This document shows positions 61,304 to 64,000 of a stretch of 64,000 nt of DNA, in pieces. Location of the stretch: positions 16,721-80,720 of the forward strand of contig DATMGK010000054.1 of assembly GCA_035555595.1 (NCBI GenBank), written 5' to 3'. Source of the DNA: Croceibacterium_A sp035555595 (GTDB lineage Bacteria > Pseudomonadota > Alphaproteobacteria > Sphingomonadales > Sphingomonadaceae). The first letter of the stretch is position 1. Every line of letters begins with the position of its first letter. Made by a program: the position numbers and the translations under genes. The notes under the pieces are model-generated. The model saw nothing but the letters and a program-made list of their open reading frames with translations. It searched no databases and was not told where the DNA came from.

Positions 61304-62143
61304 ATGGCCGGCGGCAGTGGAAGTGGCCGCGGCGGGCGCAACGCCCCGCCGCCGATCATCGTCAAGAAGATCACCGTGGTTCCCGAAGGGCACCACGGCG
61401 GCGCGTGGAAAGTGGCCTATGCCGACTTCGTGACGGCGATGATGGCGTTCTTCCTGCTGCTGTGGCTGCTGGGTGCGACGACCGAGGATCAACGCAGCGG
61501 CATCGCCGATTATTTCACCCCCACGCTGGTCAAGCTGCGGGAACAGAGCGCCGGTTCCAACGGGCTGCTGGGCGGATCGTCGCTGACCGACCCCGACAAC
61601 TATCCCAACCGCACCGGCCAGACCGGCACCCGTGCCATGACCATCCCGCTGGACGCCACCGGCGGCCCGCGCGAAGGCGCCGAGGCGGTGCGGCGGCTGC
61701 GCCAGCGGCTGGAGGAGAAGTCCGAAGCCAACGAGCGCCTGCGCCGCCTGATGCGACAGGTCCGTATGGTGGACACGACCGAAGGCGTGCGGATCGACCT
61801 GGTGGACGATGCCGATTTCTCCATGTTCGTGCTGGGCACCACTGTGCTGACGCCCGACGCGGCCACGCTGATCGCCGGAATAGCCGACGCGGTGCGGCCA
61901 GAGGTCGCCCGGCTGACCATCCGTGGCCACACCGACGCCCTGCCGTGGAAGAGCGGCGCCCCGGCCAACAACTGGTCACTGAGCGCGGGCCGTGCGGAAT
62001 CCACGCGGCAGGCGCTGATCCGGCGCGGCATCGCCGAAGCCCGCTTCTTCCGCATAGAGGGCGTGGCCGACCGCGAGCCGCTGATCGCCGACAACCCGCA
62101 AGACCCACGCAACCGGCGTATTTCCATCCTGCTGACGAAGTAA
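61304..62143 (+). CDS. motB: Flagellar motor stator protein MotB
   Basis: The 279-residue protein has one membrane helix with the proton-carrying Asp41 in KVAYADFVTAMMAFFLLLWLL. A periplasmic plug/linker and an OmpA-type peptidoglycan-binding domain follow (RLTIRGHTDALPWKSGAPANNWSLSAGRAESTRQALIRRG). ATG 61304 gives the usual Gly-rich, basic N-terminus. Together with MotA it forms the proton stator. It differs from the short MotB-like protein at 51306-51776 by having the anchor domain. Confidence 0.96.
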   Translation: MAGGSGSGRGGRNAPPPIIVKKITVVPEGHHGGAWKVAYADFVTAMMAFFLLLWLLGATTEDQRSGIADYFTPTLVKLREQSAGSNGLLGGSSLTDPDNYPNRTGQTGTRAMTIPLDATGGPREGAEAVRRLRQRLEEKSEANERLRRLMRQVRMVDTTEGVRIDLVDDADFSMFVLGTTVLTPDAATLIAGIADAVRPEVARLTIRGHTDALPWKSGAPANNWSLSAGRAESTRQALIRRGIAEARFFRIEGVADREPLIADNPQDPRNRRISILLTK

Positions 62144-62157
62144 GGGCTTCGACCCTT

Positions 62158-62245
62158 CTTCGTCATTCCCGCGCAGGCGGGAATCCAGAGTGGAGAGGTA
62201 TGGCGTTTGCGGCCCTGGATTCCCGCTTTCGCGGGAATGACGAAG
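62158..62245. repeat. REP-like palindromic element, copy 1
   Basis: CTTCGTCATTCCCGC at the left end and GCGGGAATGACGAAG at the right are inverted copies, and each contains its own small palindrome (CCCGC..GCGGG). It forms a full 88-base hairpin-capable unit 14 bases after motB. Such elements are scattered in alphaproteobacterial genomes and are read through as the peptide FVIPAQAGIQ in false ORFs. Confidence 0.85.
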
Positions 62246-62259
62246 GTTGGGTGAGGGGT

Positions 62260-63024
62260 TCAGGTCGCCGGACCGCCGGCGGGTGTTGACACTGTTGACA
62301 CTGTGCTGAGCGCAAGGGCGGAAACGCCACAGCCAAGGATAGCGTCCACGCGGGTGTGGGCGCGGTGGAGCCAGCCGTGCCACTGGCCGTCGGCGGCGTG
62401 CAGCACGCGGCCGTGCTCCTCTCCCCATTCGCAGTCGAAGGCGATCTCCTCCTCCTCGTCCTCTATCTCTCCATCGAGATCGAGCTGGAAGCCGAGACGG
62501 TCGAGCATGGCGTCGCGCGCATCGTCGATCGCCTGTTCCACAAAAGCATCGCGATCGGGCAGCGGATCTTCGCCCGGCGCGGCGTAATCGCCGGGCATAT
62601 CCTCCCCCGCCGTGAGGGCCAGCAGTTCGTCGAAGCGTTCGGCATCCTGTTCCGCCATTTCATCCGCCGCCCTGTCGAGCCGGGCCAGATGAGCGAGCAG
62701 GAGGCGGGAATCGTAGCGGCGGCGCGTCCCCACCAGTTCGCCACGAAACCAGACTTCTTCTTCCACGCCATCTATCGCGCGGTCGGCCAAAACCTGTTCC
62801 CCCACCCGCCGCGCCAGCACAATCGCCGCTGCCCACGCCCGTGCGAACAGGGGATCGCGGCGGCGCTGGCGATAGGCGGTTTCGGCGGAAAGCCCGACGG
62901 CGCGGCAGGCGAGACGGACATTACCCCGCTGCGACAGGCTATCGAGGAACAACACCTTGACCTCCCCTGTCCAGAGACTGGCCGGATGGGCATGGGCGAA
63001 AGCTTCAGGTGACGGGTGCTGCAT
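62260..63024 (-). CDS. Hypothetical protein with HTH-like N-terminal region
   Basis: The 254-residue protein starts at ATG 63024, which has AAGGAA 8 bases upstream; an ATG at 63042 has no ribosome site and longer starts run through a REP element. Residues ~18-65 (VLFLDSLSQRGNVRLACRAVGLSAETAYRQRRRDPLFARAW) look like a helix-turn-helix of the type found in phage terminase small subunits. The rest is acidic (EIEDEEEEIAFD) with a WHGWLHRAH end. I recognise no named family. Its codon use fits the region, but two REP elements flank it between motB and flagellin. Confidence 0.6.
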   Translation of the reverse strand: MQHPSPEAFAHAHPASLWTGEVKVLFLDSLSQRGNVRLACRAVGLSAETAYRQRRRDPLFARAWAAAIVLARRVGEQVLADRAIDGVEEEVWFRGELVGTRRRYDSRLLLAHLARLDRAADEMAEQDAERFDELLALTAGEDMPGDYAAPGEDPLPDRDAFVEQAIDDARDAMLDRLGFQLDLDGEIEDEEEEIAFDCEWGEEHGRVLHAADGQWHGWLHRAHTRVDAILGCGVSALALSTVSTVSTPAGGPAT

Positions 63025-63110
63025 GTCCGCGGTTCCTTGCATGGGAAAAGGCGAACCGGGTGCATTAGGGAGGAAAGCGCGTGTAGGAAAATGGGTCTTG
63101 CCCCCGCCTG

Positions 63111-63195
63111 CTTCGTCATTCCGGGCAGGCGGAAAGCGAGGGCTGCAAACACCGCGCCTTCCGCTCTGGATTCCCGCCTGCGCGGGAATGACGAA
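63111..63195. repeat. REP-like palindromic element, copy 2
   Basis: CTTCGTCATTCC at the left end and CGCGGGAATGACGAAA at the right match the ends of the element at 62158-62245. The left arm has diverged (CCGGGCAGGCGGAAAGC instead of CCCGCGCAGGCGGG), so its left half-palindrome is damaged. It lies 87 bases upstream of the hypothetical gene start. Confidence 0.8.
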
Positions 63196-63250
63196 AAAGG
63201 CGGGTGAGTGGGAAAAAGGGAAGTGGGGAATGCCGGCAGGCAGGCGCAAA

Positions 63251-63280
63251 AAGCCCGGCGCTGTTTCCAGCGCCGGGCTT
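63251..63280. terminator. Strong hairpin terminator after the flagellin gene
   Basis: AAGCCCGGCGCTG and CAGCGCCGGGCTT form a perfect 13-bp stem with a TTTC loop. On the minus strand the T run is TTTTTGCGCC, right after the flagellin stop (30 bases). On the plus strand CTTT follows, so it may work weakly in both directions. Confidence 0.9.
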
Positions 63281-63309
63281 CTTTAGTCAGAGACTGACCT
63301 GGCTGTTGC

Positions 63310-64000
63310 TTAGCGCAGCAGCGACAGGACGTTCTGCTGGCTCTGGTTGGCCTGGGCCAGCATCGCGGTGGAAGCCTGGCTGAGGATCTGGGCCTTCGCC
63401 AGCGCGGTCGTTTCAGCCGAATAGTCGGTGTCTTCGATCCGCGAACGGGCGTCCGTCAGGTTCGTGATGTTGTCCGACAGGTTGTTCACGGCCGATTCCA
63501 GACGGCTCTGCGACGCACCCAGCGTGGCGCGGACGGTAGCAACGTCCTTCAGCGCGGTGTCGATGGTGGCGAGAGCGGCATCGGCATCAGTCGCCGTGGC
63601 AATCGACAGGCCGCCCGACGTGCCGGCCGGAACCGCCGCCACCGTTTCCGTGCCCGCCGCGAGGTAGATCACGTCGCCAGCAGCCAGCGTGTAGCTGGTG
63701 CCGAGGGTCGGCGAGCTGCCGCCGATGGTGCCGTTGCTGACGTCGTCCGCCGTCGCCGTGCGGCTCTGGCCAACGAAGTTGTCGCCCGCCGCGACGGTGT
63801 AGGTACCGGCAGTCGCCTGCGTCTGCGCGGCCGTACCGGCGGTCGCACCACCAACCACGGCGGCGAAATCGAGCGCGGCGATCGAAACATCAACGGAATC
63901 GCCCGAGTTGGAGCCGGTCTGGATAGTGAAGGTCTTGGCAGCGGTGCTGCTGTCACCGATGGTGAAGAGCGTTTCTTCGTTGAACTTGCTCTTCGTCAGG
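63310..64000 (-). CDS. fliC: Flagellin (5' end outside window)
   Basis: The visible 229 residues are the C-terminal half of a flagellin. The D0/D1 end is clear: VRATLGASQSRLESAVNNLSDNITNLTDARSRIEDTDYSAETTALAKAQILSQASTAMLAQANQSQQNVLSLLR. Before it are Ala/Thr/Gly-rich surface domains (TATDADAALATIDTALK). The frame is open to the right edge. It is expected to be read by FliA, but its promoter is not in the window. The strong hairpin at 63251-63280 ends it. Confidence 0.95.
   Translation of the reverse strand, partial: LTKSKFNEETLFTIGDSSTAAKTFTIQTGSNSGDSVDVSIAALDFAAVVGGATAGTAAQTQATAGTYTVAAGDNFVGQSRTATADDVSNGTIGGSSPTLGTSYTLAAGDVIYLAAGTETVAAVPAGTSGGLSIATATDADAALATIDTALKDVATVRATLGASQSRLESAVNNLSDNITNLTDARSRIEDTDYSAETTALAKAQILSQASTAMLAQANQSQQNVLSLLR

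Noticed and set aside
63025..63249. N-terminal extension of the hypothetical gene through the REP element
   Set aside because: It translates as FFVIPAQAGIQSG, the usual false peptide of such palindromes, and ATG 63024 has its own ribosome site.

Overview
The window reads as chromosomal DNA of a GC-rich, flagellated, aerobic alphaproteobacterium. It is most consistent with Sphingomonadales (Novosphingobium, Sphingomonas or Erythrobacter-like). The reasons are family resemblance of the proteins, compact operons with ATGA/GTGA/TGATG and 8-nt stop-start overlaps, PilZ/ParA/SPOR housekeeping genes and an flg operon with an RpoN-type promoter. No species can be named from the sequence alone. No prophage, IS element, rRNA or CRISPR array was seen, and no gap between genes exceeds 300 bases.

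Layout. 1-3480: a secreted Sel1-repeat protein (cut by the left edge), then a ParA ATPase, a ribbon-helix-helix partner and a TPR/SPOR lipoprotein, all on +. 3518-7792: pyrB with a catalytically degenerate dihydroorotase-like gene (minus), divergent from sppA. 7883-9324: tRNA-Val(CAC) and two convergent PilZ genes. 9485-13436: serS, surE, a K+ channel with RCK domain and a HAD phosphatase. 13466-20829: propionyl-CoA/methylmalonyl-CoA metabolism (epimerase, mutase, biotin carboxylase subunit) interleaved with bioB, an LprI-like gene and metY. 20834-26730: a molybdenum hydroxylase (IorAB-like) with MobA-like and XdhC-like maturation genes and a tannase/feruloyl esterase. 26894-38863: a MarR regulator, then a divergent cassette of exported oxidative enzymes. 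This cassette has two PQQ/haem c alcohol dehydrogenases, each beside a secreted SnoaL-like protein, a further SnoaL tandem fusion, an intradiol-dioxygenase-like lipoprotein, a phytoene-desaturase-like FAD enzyme and a Tat-exported carotenoid/lignostilbene-type oxygenase. 39033-46164: a polyprenyl-phosphoryl-arabinose-type glycolipid cluster (GT-C protein, HAD-UbiA fusion, GtrA, DprE1-like, DprE2-like) and an OafA-type acyltransferase. 46342-64000: flagellar genes, with fliA-flhA-lytic transglycosylase-flgN-flgM-flgA and a MotA/MotB-like pair on minus, flgBCDEFGHIJKL-motAB on +, a hypothetical HTH-like gene between two REP-like palindromes, and the 3' part of a flagellin gene.

How it fits together. 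Biotin made with BioB can serve the biotinylated carboxylase PccA, which feeds the B12-dependent mutase. The MobA-like and XdhC-like proteins are expected to prepare the molybdenum cofactor for the IorAB-type enzyme. The exported oxidases between 27 and 39 kb look like a periplasmic or outer-envelope route for aromatic or polyene-like compounds; this is inference. In the flagellar part, two near-consensus sigma-54 promoters (52603-52618 and 50073-50088) indicate RpoN control of the rod/hook operon and of the transglycosylase-flhA-fliA operon. FliA and FlgM then provide the late checkpoint that controls genes such as flagellin.
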